A DNA stretch of 9,647 bases, from positions 1 to 9,647 of the forward strand of contig CALGLS010000492.1 in assembly GCA_937959375.1 (NCBI GenBank), written 5' to 3'. Positions 1 to 5,846 of this stretch are shown piece by piece; the stretch's first letter is position 1; each line of letters begins with the position of its first letter. Made by a program: the position numbers and the translations under genes. This DNA is from an uncultured Saprospiraceae bacterium (GTDB lineage Bacteria; Bacteroidota; Bacteroidia; Chitinophagales; Saprospiraceae). The notes under the pieces are model-generated. The model was not told the DNA's origin. It saw only the letters and a list, made by a program, of their open reading frames with translations, and made no database searches.

Positions 1-2
1 TT

Positions 3-389
3 CAGGAATACCTGATTGATAAAAAGATTAAAAAATCAAAGCGACTTCCTTCTGGTGTGAGTTATGCCATTACCAAAAAAGGAAAAGGAGAGAATGCAAA
101 AGCTGGCGACATTTTAAAAGTTGAATACACTGGCTATTTGCTAGACGGATCTTCTTTCGACGCATCAGAAGAAAAAAAACCTTACCAGTTTCAATTAGGT
201 AAACGAAAAGTAATTCAGGGTTGGGAAGACGCATTTCCAAATTTCAAAAAAGGTAGCGAAGGTTGGATACTTGTGCCCTCCAAATTAGCGTATGGACCCA
301 GACCCATTGAAGAGGATAATATTTCTATTCCTGGAAATTCTGTGTTGGTATTTAAGGTGAAGGTCGTGGAGGTGAAGAGTGGGAAGTAG
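3..389 (+). CDS. FKBP-type peptidyl-prolyl cis-trans isomerase, 5' truncated
   Basis: The reading frame is already open at the window edge, so the N-terminus is missing; 128 residues remain. They form an almost complete FKBP domain. YTGYLLDGSSFDAS (residues 42-55) supplies the pocket Tyr, Phe and Asp, VIQGWEDAF (70-78) carries the floor Trp, KLAYG follows at 94-98, and IPGNSVLVFKVKVVEV forms the last strand. By family knowledge the enzyme isomerises X-Pro bonds and helps proteins fold. The residues before the domain (QEYLIDKKIKKS...LPSGVSYAI) resemble the linker of Bacteroidota envelope FKBPs, which often carry a lipoprotein signal. The gliding protein GldI belongs to that class, but the missing N-terminus prevents assignment. 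A GTG at 57 could be mistaken for the start; the homologous sequence upstream of it argues against that. The gene ends in a purine-rich tract and converges on tatA. Confidence 0.93.
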   Translation, partial: QEYLIDKKIKKSKRLPSGVSYAITKKGKGENAKAGDILKVEYTGYLLDGSSFDASEEKKPYQFQLGKRKVIQGWEDAFPNFKKGSEGWILVPSKLAYGPRPIEEDNISIPGNSVLVFKVKVVEVKSGK

Positions 390-421
390 GGAGGAGAGAG
401 TTGGAAGTGGAAAGTGGGAAG
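366..421 (+). repeat. Purine-rich imperfect tandem repeat
   Basis: The end of the FKBP gene and the following about 30 bases are nearly all purine plus T and repeat variants of GTGGGAAGT and TTGGAAGTGG. It contains at least three GGAAGT-type units. The stop codon lies inside the tract, so the last few residues (VKSGK) are partly repeat-encoded. Similar GGAAGT-rich arrays are, from memory, common between genes in Bacteroidota; a function is not known to me. Confidence 0.5.
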
Positions 422-552
422 TTTTCCTTCTGGCGTTGAGGAAGAAGAAAAATAATTTCAAACTCAACTTCAATTCACTCGACTGCATTCTATATGAGAT
501 TGAAATTGGCAACCTCCTCTTACGTAATTATCCAACCTGTTTAAGTTTTAAT

Positions 553-592
553 AAAAAAGGCTGCTTTGACAAATGTCGAAGCAGCCTTTTTT
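553..592. terminator. Bidirectional rho-independent terminator between FKBP gene and tatA
   Basis: A 12-bp stem, GGCTGCTTTGAC (559-570) against GTCGAAGCAGCC (575-586), has one G-U pair and a 4-nt AAAT loop. It is preceded by AAAAAA and followed by TTTTTT, so it has a U-tract in both directions. It lies 20 bases past the tatA stop and serves the two convergent genes. Confidence 0.92.
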
Positions 593-611
593 ATTTTGCG
601 TTAAGCAATAA

Positions 612-830
612 TTACTTATCTCCTTTTGCTCCCGCATCTTTGCGTTCAGCATCACGGATACCTTCCTTGATTTCACCTTCGATGGTAGCTCGAGCACTAT
701 TGAACTCACGGATGCCTTTCCCAAGACCTCTTGCTAGTTCCGGAATTTTCTTTCCTCCAAATAATAAAATAACTACCAGCACAAGGCCAATAATCTCATA
801 AGGTCCTAAAAACAATAATATAGTATTCAT
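612..830 (-). CDS. tatA: Sec-independent (Tat) translocase subunit TatA
   Basis: This 72-residue protein has the TatA/TatE layout: a short N-terminus, one membrane helix (about residues 11-24, EIIGLVLVVILLF), the FG hinge (24-25), and the amphipathic helix KKIPELARGLGKGIREF (27-43). A charged, Ala/Gly/Lys-rich tail follows. TatA oligomerises with TatC to move folded proteins across the cytoplasmic membrane. The GGKKIPELARGLGKG signature is typical of Bacteroidota, which often have only TatA and TatC; no tatC is in this window. The ATG at 828-830 is preceded by an A/T-rich leader and, about 60 bases up, by a good promoter match. Its own promoter and terminator suggest a monocistronic unit. Confidence 0.95.
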   Translation of the reverse strand: MNTILLFLGPYEIIGLVLVVILLFGGKKIPELARGLGKGIREFNSARATIEGEIKEGIRDAERKDAGAKGDK

Positions 831-887
831 GATATTCTATTTTTTCAATAAAGTTGAAGCTATCGGTAATTAATAACTTCGGTACTA

Positions 888-920
888 CAAAGCTAAGCTA
901 TTTAATCCACTAAGAACAAA
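888..920 (-). promoter_or_regulatory. Predicted Bacteroidota-type promoter of tatA
   Basis: Read on the minus strand: TTTG (920-917), a 21-base spacer, then TAGCTTTG (895-888). This matches the Bacteroidota primary-sigma consensus TTTG / TAnnTTTG. Transcription would begin near 880 and leave a leader of about 50 bases before the tatA ATG. Confidence 0.6.
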
Positions 921-937
921 TCTTAACAGGAATATTA

Positions 938-963
938 CCCTCTTTTGACTTCGCAAAAGGGAG
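938..963 (-). terminator. Possible weak terminator after the oxygenase gene
   Basis: An imperfect 10-bp stem, CTCCCTTTTG against CAAAAGAGGG on the minus strand, has one mismatch, one wobble and a 6-base loop. It sits 20 bases after the oxygenase stop. The following bases (TAATATTCC) are only weakly U-rich, so this may be an RNA-stability hairpin rather than a terminator. Confidence 0.35.
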
Positions 964-982
964 AAAGTTTAGTTTTCTGAGC

Positions 983-1936
983 TTATTTCTTCAATCCGAT
1001 CTCTCTCAATCGCTCATCTAGATACTCCCCTGCTGTAATTGACTCATAAGCCAAAGGGCGCTCATCAGTGACACATTTATCCAAACAAGTCAAATCCATA
1101 GTCTTCTTTGGATGTAAAAAGAATGGAATGGACAGACGTGGAAGGTGCCACATTTCTCTTGGAGGATTTACCACTCTATGGGTTGTGGACTTCAGGTAAT
1201 TATTAGTTAAACGCTGAAGCATATCTCCTACGTTGATCACAATCTCATCTTCACCCGGTGTAATGGCCAACCATTCATTATCCATACTCAACAATTCCAA
1301 TCCTCCTGCGGAAGCCCCAACAAGTAAGGTGATTAGATTGATATCCTCATGTTGCTCAGCTCGAATGGCTGATGCTGGCTCTTGCGTAATTGGCGGGTAG
1401 TGAATGGCTCGTAAAATGCTATTGCCATTATGAATTTTATCATCAAAATAATCTTCCCCCAAATCAAGATAAATGGCAATCGCTTTCAAGAGATGTCCTC
1501 CTGCATTTTCAAATGCTTTATATAACTCAGTACCTAAATCTGTAAACTGTGGCGTTACCTCCGTTTTTACATTATCTGGATATTCACTTCTGATAGGATC
1601 ACCATCTGTTACTTCTTGACCAATTTGAAAGAACTCTTTTAGGTCAGCAACTTTCGATTGTTTTGCATGTTCTTTCCCAAAAGAAGTATAGCCCCTTTGT
1701 CCAGCAAGACCAGGAATTTCATATGCTCGTTTAGTCGCTTCAGGCAATGCAAAGAATGCTTTTGAATTGCTGTAAAAACCATCAATCAGTGATTTGGGAA
1801 TACCATGATTGGTTACTCCTACAAATCCGATACTATTAAATGCATCTCCAATTTCTTTTACAAAATCAGCTCTTTCTGCCGGAGTTCCATCTACGAATTT
1901 GGAAAGGTCTACTACTGGAATCACTCTATTTGCCAT
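983..1936 (-). CDS. Isopenicillin-N-synthase-like Fe(II)/2-oxoglutarate-dependent oxygenase
   Basis: Starting at the ATG at 1934-1936 (MANRVIPVVDLSKF) the protein has 317 residues, normal for this family. The N-terminal DIOX_N part runs from about residue 5 to 120 and includes the family signature GFVGVTNHGIP (37-47). The C-terminal jelly roll carries the iron triad H196-x-D198 and H253, and the R267-x-S269 pair that binds the 2-oxoglutarate carboxylate. By family knowledge it uses Fe(II) and O2, usually with 2-oxoglutarate, to oxidise a small molecule; the substrate cannot be read from sequence and there is no NRPS or beta-lactam gene nearby. The frame stays open upstream to 2089, but that extra 51-residue stretch is encoded by a repeated palindromic element and contains the likely promoter, so the shorter start is preferred. 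Confidence 0.9.
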   Translation of the reverse strand: MANRVIPVVDLSKFVDGTPAERADFVKEIGDAFNSIGFVGVTNHGIPKSLIDGFYSNSKAFFALPEATKRAYEIPGLAGQRGYTSFGKEHAKQSKVADLKEFFQIGQEVTDGDPIRSEYPDNVKTEVTPQFTDLGTELYKAFENAGGHLLKAIAIYLDLGEDYFDDKIHNGNSILRAIHYPPITQEPASAIRAEQHEDINLITLLVGASAGGLELLSMDNEWLAITPGEDEIVINVGDMLQRLTNNYLKSTTHRVVNPPREMWHLPRLSIPFFLHPKKTMDLTCLDKCVTDERPLAYESITAGEYLDERLREIGLKK

Positions 1937-1963
1937 AGGTATGTTTATTATTTTATGAATGAT

Positions 1964-1996
1964 CAAAGATAAGGATAGTGGGGTTATTTTTTTAAA
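1964..1996 (-). promoter_or_regulatory. Predicted promoter of the oxygenase gene
   Basis: On the minus strand TATCTTTG (1971-1964) fits TAnnTTTG exactly. TTTA (1996-1993), 21 bases upstream, is a 3-of-4 match to the -33 TTTG and lies in the edge of palindromic copy A. A start near 1957 leaves a short A-rich leader of about 20 bases, which supports the 1936 translation start. Confidence 0.5.
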
Positions 1997-2119
1997 TGTA
2001 AAACCGCAAAATGATAAATTTAAAATGTAAAAGTTGCCGAATACCGTAGTAAACATGATGTATTCACGATCGAAGGCAAACTTTTTCATTTGAAATTTTG
2101 CGGTTTTACATTTTACATT
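1990..2119. repeat. Long palindromic intergenic element, copy A (130 bp)
   Basis: The outer arms AAATGTAAAACCGCAAAAT (1994-2012) and ATTTTGCGGTTTTACATTT (2095-2113) are perfect 19-bp inverted repeats. Inside them a second imperfect pair lies around AAATGTAAAAGTTGCC (2023-2038) and GGCAAACTTTTTCATTT (2075-2091), then GAATAC/GTATTC. The whole unit can fold into one long nested hairpin. It is repeated at 2221-2373 with about 95% identity in the core. It has no transposase; it looks like a non-autonomous or REP-like element. No target-site duplication is obvious. Confidence 0.85.
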
Positions 2120-2220
2120 AAATCCCTTCTTTGAAGGTCATAATCAATTGCTCGTCGACCCGTGAAATCCGAACAAGAATGCAGTTACCTGAATATTAAC
2201 TGCTTCGCTATTAGCGAAAA
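2120..2220. other. Spacer between palindromic copies: diverged tail plus two abutting hairpins
   Basis: Bases 2137-2160 (AATTGCTCGTCGACC within a longer match) resemble 2393-2416 after copy B (AATTGCTCATCGGCC), so the repeated unit has a less conserved tail. Then GCAGTTA-N9-TAACTGC (2181-2203) is followed without a gap by TTCGCT-ATT-AGCGAA (2204-2218). No gene is evident. Confidence 0.5.
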
Positions 2221-2373
2221 TTTTAAATGTAAAACCGCAAAATGATAAACCTGTCGGGCCGCCAGGCGGGAGTCAAAATGTAAAAGTTGCCAAATACCGT
2301 AGTAAACAAGACGTATTCACGATCGAGGGCAAAACTTTTTCATTTGAAATTTTGCGGTTTTACATTTTACATT
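2221..2373. repeat. Long palindromic intergenic element, copy B (153 bp)
   Basis: This is a direct repeat of copy A. The outer arms (2225-2243 and 2349-2367) are identical to copy A's; the core differs by about four substitutions and one extra A. A 25-base GC-rich segment (2250-2274) replaces the TTT found in copy A. It lies 57 bases downstream of the gldB stop, so in the gldB transcript it would be a 3'-end structure. Confidence 0.85.
2250..2274. repeat. GC-rich small palindrome inserted in copy B
   Basis: A 25-base GC-rich block sits in an AT-rich surrounding and contains the odd palindrome CCGCCAGGCGG (2259-2269). Comparison with copy A, which has three bases here, shows a clean insertion or replacement next to the outer arm. 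Confidence 0.6.
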
Positions 2374-2429
2374 TAGTCTCTTTTTCCGATCACCAAAAGT
2401 AATTGCTCATCGGCCTATTCAGTCCTCCC

Positions 2430-3434
2430 CTAACTCGGCTTATACTTCGCCTTATTTAATATCATCTGCGCATCTCTATTGTCGATCAATTGCTGCAAGG
2501 TTGTTTCAGGATAGCGCTTCATATATGCTTTGACGATTTGCCAACCCGTCCAGTTCGCAGTACGACCAGGTGACTCAGGTGGCATTCCCGGAGAGCGGGG
2601 ACTGTGTTCTACTAGTTTACGGATATCTCTCAACTGCGTTTCATATAGCAATTCTTCTTTTAGGAAATGTGCCCAAATTTGAAGTTCATTATCGTTACAC
2701 CATTTTGTTTGTGCGGCAGTGTAACCCAATCTAATACTATCGGGCGTATGCGGTAAGAGACAATCCATGACGTACAGAATTTTCCCATTATTGATCATTA
2801 AGTCCAATAACTTTTCTCCTCTTGGTTCGCCGACCAAATCACTTGCGACGGCTTCCATTGATTTTGCCATAAGGTGATCCTTAGACATCCCTCGACGGAT
2901 ATATTGTGGAAAAAAACTAGGATCATAACCTGGATAATTTTCACCAAGAAAAAAGTCTAAACCAACTCCAAGTATTCCTTCATAAGTAAAAACTCCCAAG
3001 GTATACTCTGAGATAAATGTTACAACATCTGGAATTGGCTTATTGGGGAAATAATGTTTGTGAAAACGAAAGGCTTCGTCAAAAGACATTTTAAGTTCCG
3101 AAACATCACCAAAGACTTGATCACAGGTATCTTTTAGTTTCCGCATAGGCTCACTTGTAATAAATGAAGCAAAAATCGCTGTATCCTGTAAAGCTGGAAG
3201 AATTCGAGGTAAATACAGCTCTTTCATAAAAACAGGGTACTTTTTCAGTAAAGCCCGTCGTTCTGTGCTAATATTATTGGTATCTATCGCAAATAAATCT
3301 TTCTCAAATTGTCGAATATTAACATCCATTTCGATATTAGAAACATCTGGAATATTTTTACCTTTGTCAGGCAAACAAGCGTAAACCAATAGGATTGATA
3401 GCAATAAACAAGTAAAAGCAATAGATCGTGTCAT
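2430..3434 (-). CDS. gldB: GldB-type gliding motility lipoprotein
   Basis: This 334-residue protein starts with a lipoprotein signal: MTRSIAFTCLLLSILLVYAC, with the lipidated Cys at position 20. The body matches GldB as I know it: RQFEKDLF (41-48), the PIPDVVTFISEY region (133-144), LGVGLDFFLG (155-164), LMINNGKILYVMDCLLP (212-228), and the C-terminal SPGRTANWTGWQIVKAYM (288-305) ending in LNKAKYKPS. GldB is an envelope lipoprotein required for gliding in Flavobacterium johnsoniae, linked to the machinery shared with type IX secretion. In flavobacteria gldC usually follows gldB; here the downstream space holds the palindromic repeats and then the oxygenase, so gldC is absent locally. Presence of GldB does not by itself prove gliding, because homologues occur widely in Bacteroidota. 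Confidence 0.9.
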   Translation of the reverse strand: MTRSIAFTCLLLSILLVYACLPDKGKNIPDVSNIEMDVNIRQFEKDLFAIDTNNISTERRALLKKYPVFMKELYLPRILPALQDTAIFASFITSEPMRKLKDTCDQVFGDVSELKMSFDEAFRFHKHYFPNKPIPDVVTFISEYTLGVFTYEGILGVGLDFFLGENYPGYDPSFFPQYIRRGMSKDHLMAKSMEAVASDLVGEPRGEKLLDLMINNGKILYVMDCLLPHTPDSIRLGYTAAQTKWCNDNELQIWAHFLKEELLYETQLRDIRKLVEHSPRSPGMPPESPGRTANWTGWQIVKAYMKRYPETTLQQLIDNRDAQMILNKAKYKPS

Positions 3435-3558
3435 TTAATCCTTATTTAACGTGACGGATATTAAGTTTCGAAGTCTTTTAAACAATACTTATAGAAATTT
3501 TAATACCCAATCATTTAACATTAGACTTTATTCCAAAATAATTTATATGCCCCAAATG

Positions 3559-3640
3559 CTGTTTTAAACAGTACTTCAGCTTTTCCACACCCGTAGCTAA
3601 GGCTACGAATCTGCCTTTGCCGGCAACCAGGAAAAAAGCT
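3559..3640. repeat. Cluster of inverted repeats with a GC-rich core
   Basis: In order: CTGTTTTAAACAG (3559-3571); an outer pair AGCTTTTCC (3578-3586) and GGAAAAAAGCT (3630-3640); inside it CGTAGC-TAAG-GCTACG (3592-3607) and the palindrome TTGCCGGCAA (3617-3626). The core is much richer in G+C than its surroundings, suggesting an inserted small mobile repeat or a structured RNA. Confidence 0.5.
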
Positions 3641-3717
3641 TTGTTCTGACAAAAAACATCTATTTGATCTCTATACAAAGTATTTCAGCATAAAGTCTAT
3701 TTGATAATATTCAAATC

Positions 3718-3736
3718 GAAGTTGTATAACAACTTC
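3718..3736 (+). promoter_or_regulatory. 19-nt palindrome just upstream of the barrel gene
   Basis: GAAGTTGT-ATA-ACAACTTC is a perfect 8-bp inverted repeat with a 3-base centre, ending 17 bases before the ATG at 3754. Its position suits either an operator or a hairpin in the mRNA leader. Confidence 0.5.
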
Positions 3737-3753
3737 ATCAAAAACTGTCAAAG

Positions 3754-4545
3754 ATGAAAAAAATTGTAGCTACACTGGCGATTTTCAGCATTATTATTTT
3801 AGGCCTTAATGCACAGAGCGATTTTCGTTTTGGCTTTGAAGCCAGTCCTTCTTTCTCTTGGCTAAGAACGGACAACAATAAGATCAATAGTAATGGTGCC
3901 GCTTTAGGGCTTAGACTTGGCCTTATGGGCGAAAAATACTTTTCAGAAAACTATGCCCTCACCTTCGGTATTGGATTCGCTTTCAATCAAGGTGGAAAAC
4001 TAGCGCATGACATTGGAGGTAACCTATTGCCAAAATCTGAGCTTAGTGATGAATCTCTTCAAAACAATGAATTCCCAGATCTTCCAGATGGAGTAAACAT
4101 CAAATATGGTATTCAATACATTGAGATTCCTTTTGGTTTTAAAATGAGAACACAGGAGTTCGGTTATATTAAATATTATGCTGAATTGCCACGGTTCGTT
4201 TTAGGTATTCGATCTCAGGCAAGAGGGAACATCAATGGTACCTACGAAACAGGAGAAGGTCTGAATACCGAAAAAGAAAACATCAAGCAAGATGTAAACG
4301 TACTCGGTCTTTCATGGGGACTCGGATTTGGAGCTGAATACAGCCTCAATGAAAACACTGCTGTTGTAGGAGGACTTTACTTCCAAAATAGTATGTTTGA
4401 CATTACTAGAAACAAAGGCACCCAATACATTGTAGATGACAATGGAACACCAAATATCTTGTCTGATGACATTGTTGAAACACCAACAGAAGATGCAAAA
4501 GCAAGTCTAGGTGCGATTACGATCCGTATCGGAGTAATATTCTAA
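3754..4545 (+). CDS. PorT-like outer-membrane beta-barrel protein
   Basis: The 263-residue product begins with a clear signal peptide (MKKIVATLAIFSIIILGLNA, cleavage expected before QS). The rest shows alternating aromatic/Gly strands typical of 8- to 10-stranded barrels of the Bacteroidota OMP_b-brl_2/PorT-like class: FRFGFEASPSFSWL, GAALGLRLGLMGEKYF, YALTFGIGFAFNQGG, IQYIEIPFGFKMRT, YIKYYAELPRFVLGI, LGLSWGLGFGAEYSL. It ends in ITIRIGVIF; a terminal Phe is usual for proteins inserted by the BAM machinery. The IEIPFGFK element is characteristic of the family. True PorT is a type IX secretion component, but many paralogues with unknown roles exist and I cannot separate them here. The gene is followed by a terminator, so it is probably its own unit. 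Confidence 0.85.
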   Translation: MKKIVATLAIFSIIILGLNAQSDFRFGFEASPSFSWLRTDNNKINSNGAALGLRLGLMGEKYFSENYALTFGIGFAFNQGGKLAHDIGGNLLPKSELSDESLQNNEFPDLPDGVNIKYGIQYIEIPFGFKMRTQEFGYIKYYAELPRFVLGIRSQARGNINGTYETGEGLNTEKENIKQDVNVLGLSWGLGFGAEYSLNENTAVVGGLYFQNSMFDITRNKGTQYIVDDNGTPNILSDDIVETPTEDAKASLGAITIRIGVIF

Positions 4546-4586
4546 ATAGGGAAACAGAAAAAAAATAGATTATTAATATATTTCAT

Positions 4587-4620
4587 ATAAGGCATCATTT
4601 TTGGATGCCTTATTTGTTTA
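4587..4620 (+). terminator. Rho-independent terminator after the barrel gene
   Basis: ATAAGGCATC (4587-4596) pairs perfectly with GATGCCTTAT (4604-4613) across a 7-base loop and is followed by TTGTTT. It lies 41 bases after the stop codon and separates the barrel gene from nadC. Confidence 0.8.
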
Positions 4621-4694
4621 AGACAAATTAAGCTGTCCATTCCTCCAAAATCAGATGCTTTATTAAATTAGTCATTGAACAATTTACTTGAAAT

Positions 4695-5600
4695 ATGATA
4701 GAAACAATTAACAAGCAGATTACTATGTCAGCAACAGACAAAACCGTCGATCCAGATTTAATCGATCAATTTATAACTAGAGGGCTAAAGGAAGATGTCG
4801 GTGAAGGTGACCATACCTCATTGGCTTGCATTCCTCCTGATCAAACGAGCCACGCCAAACTTCTCTTTAAAGACAATGGCATCATTGCTGGTGTAAGCCT
4901 AGCTGAGGCAATTTTCAAAAGAGTAGATCCAAACGCAAAGTTAGATATACAAATAAAAGATGGCACCTCTGTTCGATATGGTGAGGTAGCATTCTTTGTT
5001 GAATGTAATTCTCAAGCTTTATTAAAAGCAGAACGATTGGTACTCAACAGTATGCAACGTATGAGTGGTATCGCAACACTGGCAAATCGCTTTTCTTTTG
5101 AAATAGAAGACCTTCCTGTTAAAGTAATTGATACTCGTAAAACAACTCCTCTAATCCGTTTTCTAGAAAAATGGGCAGTACGTATTGGGGGTTGCCACAA
5201 CTACAGAGATGGTCTTTACGATTGGATCATGATTAAAGACAACCACATTGATGCTTGCGGTGGCATTCCTCAGGCGATTACTCGCGTGAAAGAATACTTC
5301 AAGAAAAACAATATGGAACTTGGTATAACAGTGGAAGTTCGTAATCTAATGGAGCTGCACCAAGTACTTGACACTGGCGGTATCACTCGTATCATGCTTG
5401 ACAATTTCGAACTGCCTTTGCTACGTGAGGCTGTGAAAATTATTGATGGTAAGTTTGAAACAGAAGCTTCTGGTGGCATCACGATCAACACGGTAAGAGA
5501 AGTGGCGAAGACTGGTGTTCAATTTATTTCTTCTGGTGCACTTACACACTCTGCTCAGAGTATGGACATTAGTTTGAAAGTTATAAAGGAGATGGAGTAG
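4695..5600 (+). CDS. nadC: Nicotinate-nucleotide pyrophosphorylase (quinolinate phosphoribosyltransferase)
   Basis: The 301-residue enzyme converts quinolinate and PRPP to nicotinate mononucleotide, CO2 and pyrophosphate in de novo NAD synthesis. Family motifs appear in order: LKEDVGEGDHTS (31-42), LNSMQRMSGIAT (117-128), DTRKTTP (146-152), IGGCHNYRDGLYDWIMIKDNHID (164-186), VEVRN (213-217), MLDNF (234-238), EASGGI (257-262) and SSGALTHS (279-286). The catalytic and substrate-binding Arg148, Lys149, Arg171, Lys181, Glu214 and Asp236 positions are filled. The family's usual NHR is NYR here (Tyr170). Length suits the family (about 280-295) better if translation begins at the second Met (4725, MSATDK), giving 291 residues; the first ATG is kept because nothing excludes it. 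Two hairpins follow the stop. Confidence 0.95.
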   Translation: MIETINKQITMSATDKTVDPDLIDQFITRGLKEDVGEGDHTSLACIPPDQTSHAKLLFKDNGIIAGVSLAEAIFKRVDPNAKLDIQIKDGTSVRYGEVAFFVECNSQALLKAERLVLNSMQRMSGIATLANRFSFEIEDLPVKVIDTRKTTPLIRFLEKWAVRIGGCHNYRDGLYDWIMIKDNHIDACGGIPQAITRVKEYFKKNNMELGITVEVRNLMELHQVLDTGGITRIMLDNFELPLLREAVKIIDGKFETEASGGITINTVREVAKTGVQFISSGALTHSAQSMDISLKVIKEME

Positions 5601-5626
5601 ATCTTCTAACGTATAATTTAAATCGC

Positions 5627-5652
5627 AACAATACAAAAGGAATTGTATTGTT
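5627..5652 (+). terminator. First hairpin after nadC
   Basis: AACAATACAA and TTGTATTGTT form a perfect 10-bp, A/T-rich stem around a 6-base loop, 26 bases after the nadC stop. No U-tract follows, so it is probably an accessory 3'-end hairpin. Confidence 0.4.
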
Positions 5653-5661
5653 AAAATAGAG

Positions 5662-5717
5662 ACGGGTAATTTGACAATGTCAAATTACCCGTTTGCATTA
5701 AATTTTTTCTTTTTTCA
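5662..5717 (+). terminator. Strong hairpin terminator after nadC
   Basis: ACGGGTAATTTGAC (5662-5675) and GTCAAATTACCCGT (5679-5692) form a perfect 14-bp stem with a 3-base loop. The sequence after it is rich in T, with TTTTTT runs beginning about 10 bases later. This is the likely nadC terminator. Confidence 0.75.
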
Positions 5718-5778
5718 AAGGTCCAATAAAAAACATCTCTTTTGGTTAGTCAAATTGACTCTTGCAATTCATGGTTGC

Positions 5779-5816
5779 GTTTAAACCGATGTTGTTAAGT
5801 CGGTCTAAACTTTTTT
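5779..5816 (+). terminator. Additional terminator-like hairpin with T6 tail
   Basis: GTTTAAACCGA (5779-5789) pairs with TCGGTCTAAAC (5800-5810) with one mismatch and a 10-base loop, followed directly by TTTTTT. On the minus strand the mismatch becomes a G-U pair. It could back up nadC termination or end the transcript of the convergent 52-residue gene as a stabilising structure. Confidence 0.5.
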
Positions 5817-5846
5817 AAAATTCATGGTTATATTGTTGTGTCTCCA

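Larger units (their letters stand above)
3435..3753. other. Divergent intergenic region between gldB and the barrel gene
   Basis: This 319-bp AT-rich gap has no convincing gene. It should hold both divergent promoters, but I find no exact TAnnTTTG box suitably placed. It contains a cluster of inverted repeats at 3559-3640 and a 19-nt palindrome at 3718-3736, described separately. Confidence 0.6.

Noticed and set aside
379..801. Plus-strand frame of 140 codons from the FKBP end across tatA
   Set aside because: It reads through the purine repeat, the bidirectional terminator and antisense to tatA; its sequence has no recognisable motif.
1964..1996. A biosynthetic gene cluster around the IPNS-like oxygenase
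   Set aside because: No peptide synthetase, other tailoring enzyme or resistance gene lies nearby; its neighbours are tatA and gldB.
2022..2120. Coding sequence inside the palindromic copies (both strands of copy A have open frames)
   Set aside because: Copy B has a one-base insertion that breaks the frame on both strands, and the few substitutions do not favour one reading frame clearly; the open frames are best seen as by-products of the palindrome.
1990..2373. CRISPR array, integron attC sites or a retron msr/msd region
   Set aside because: There are only two long units with no regular spacers, no attC core sites, and no cas, integrase or reverse transcriptase gene in the window.
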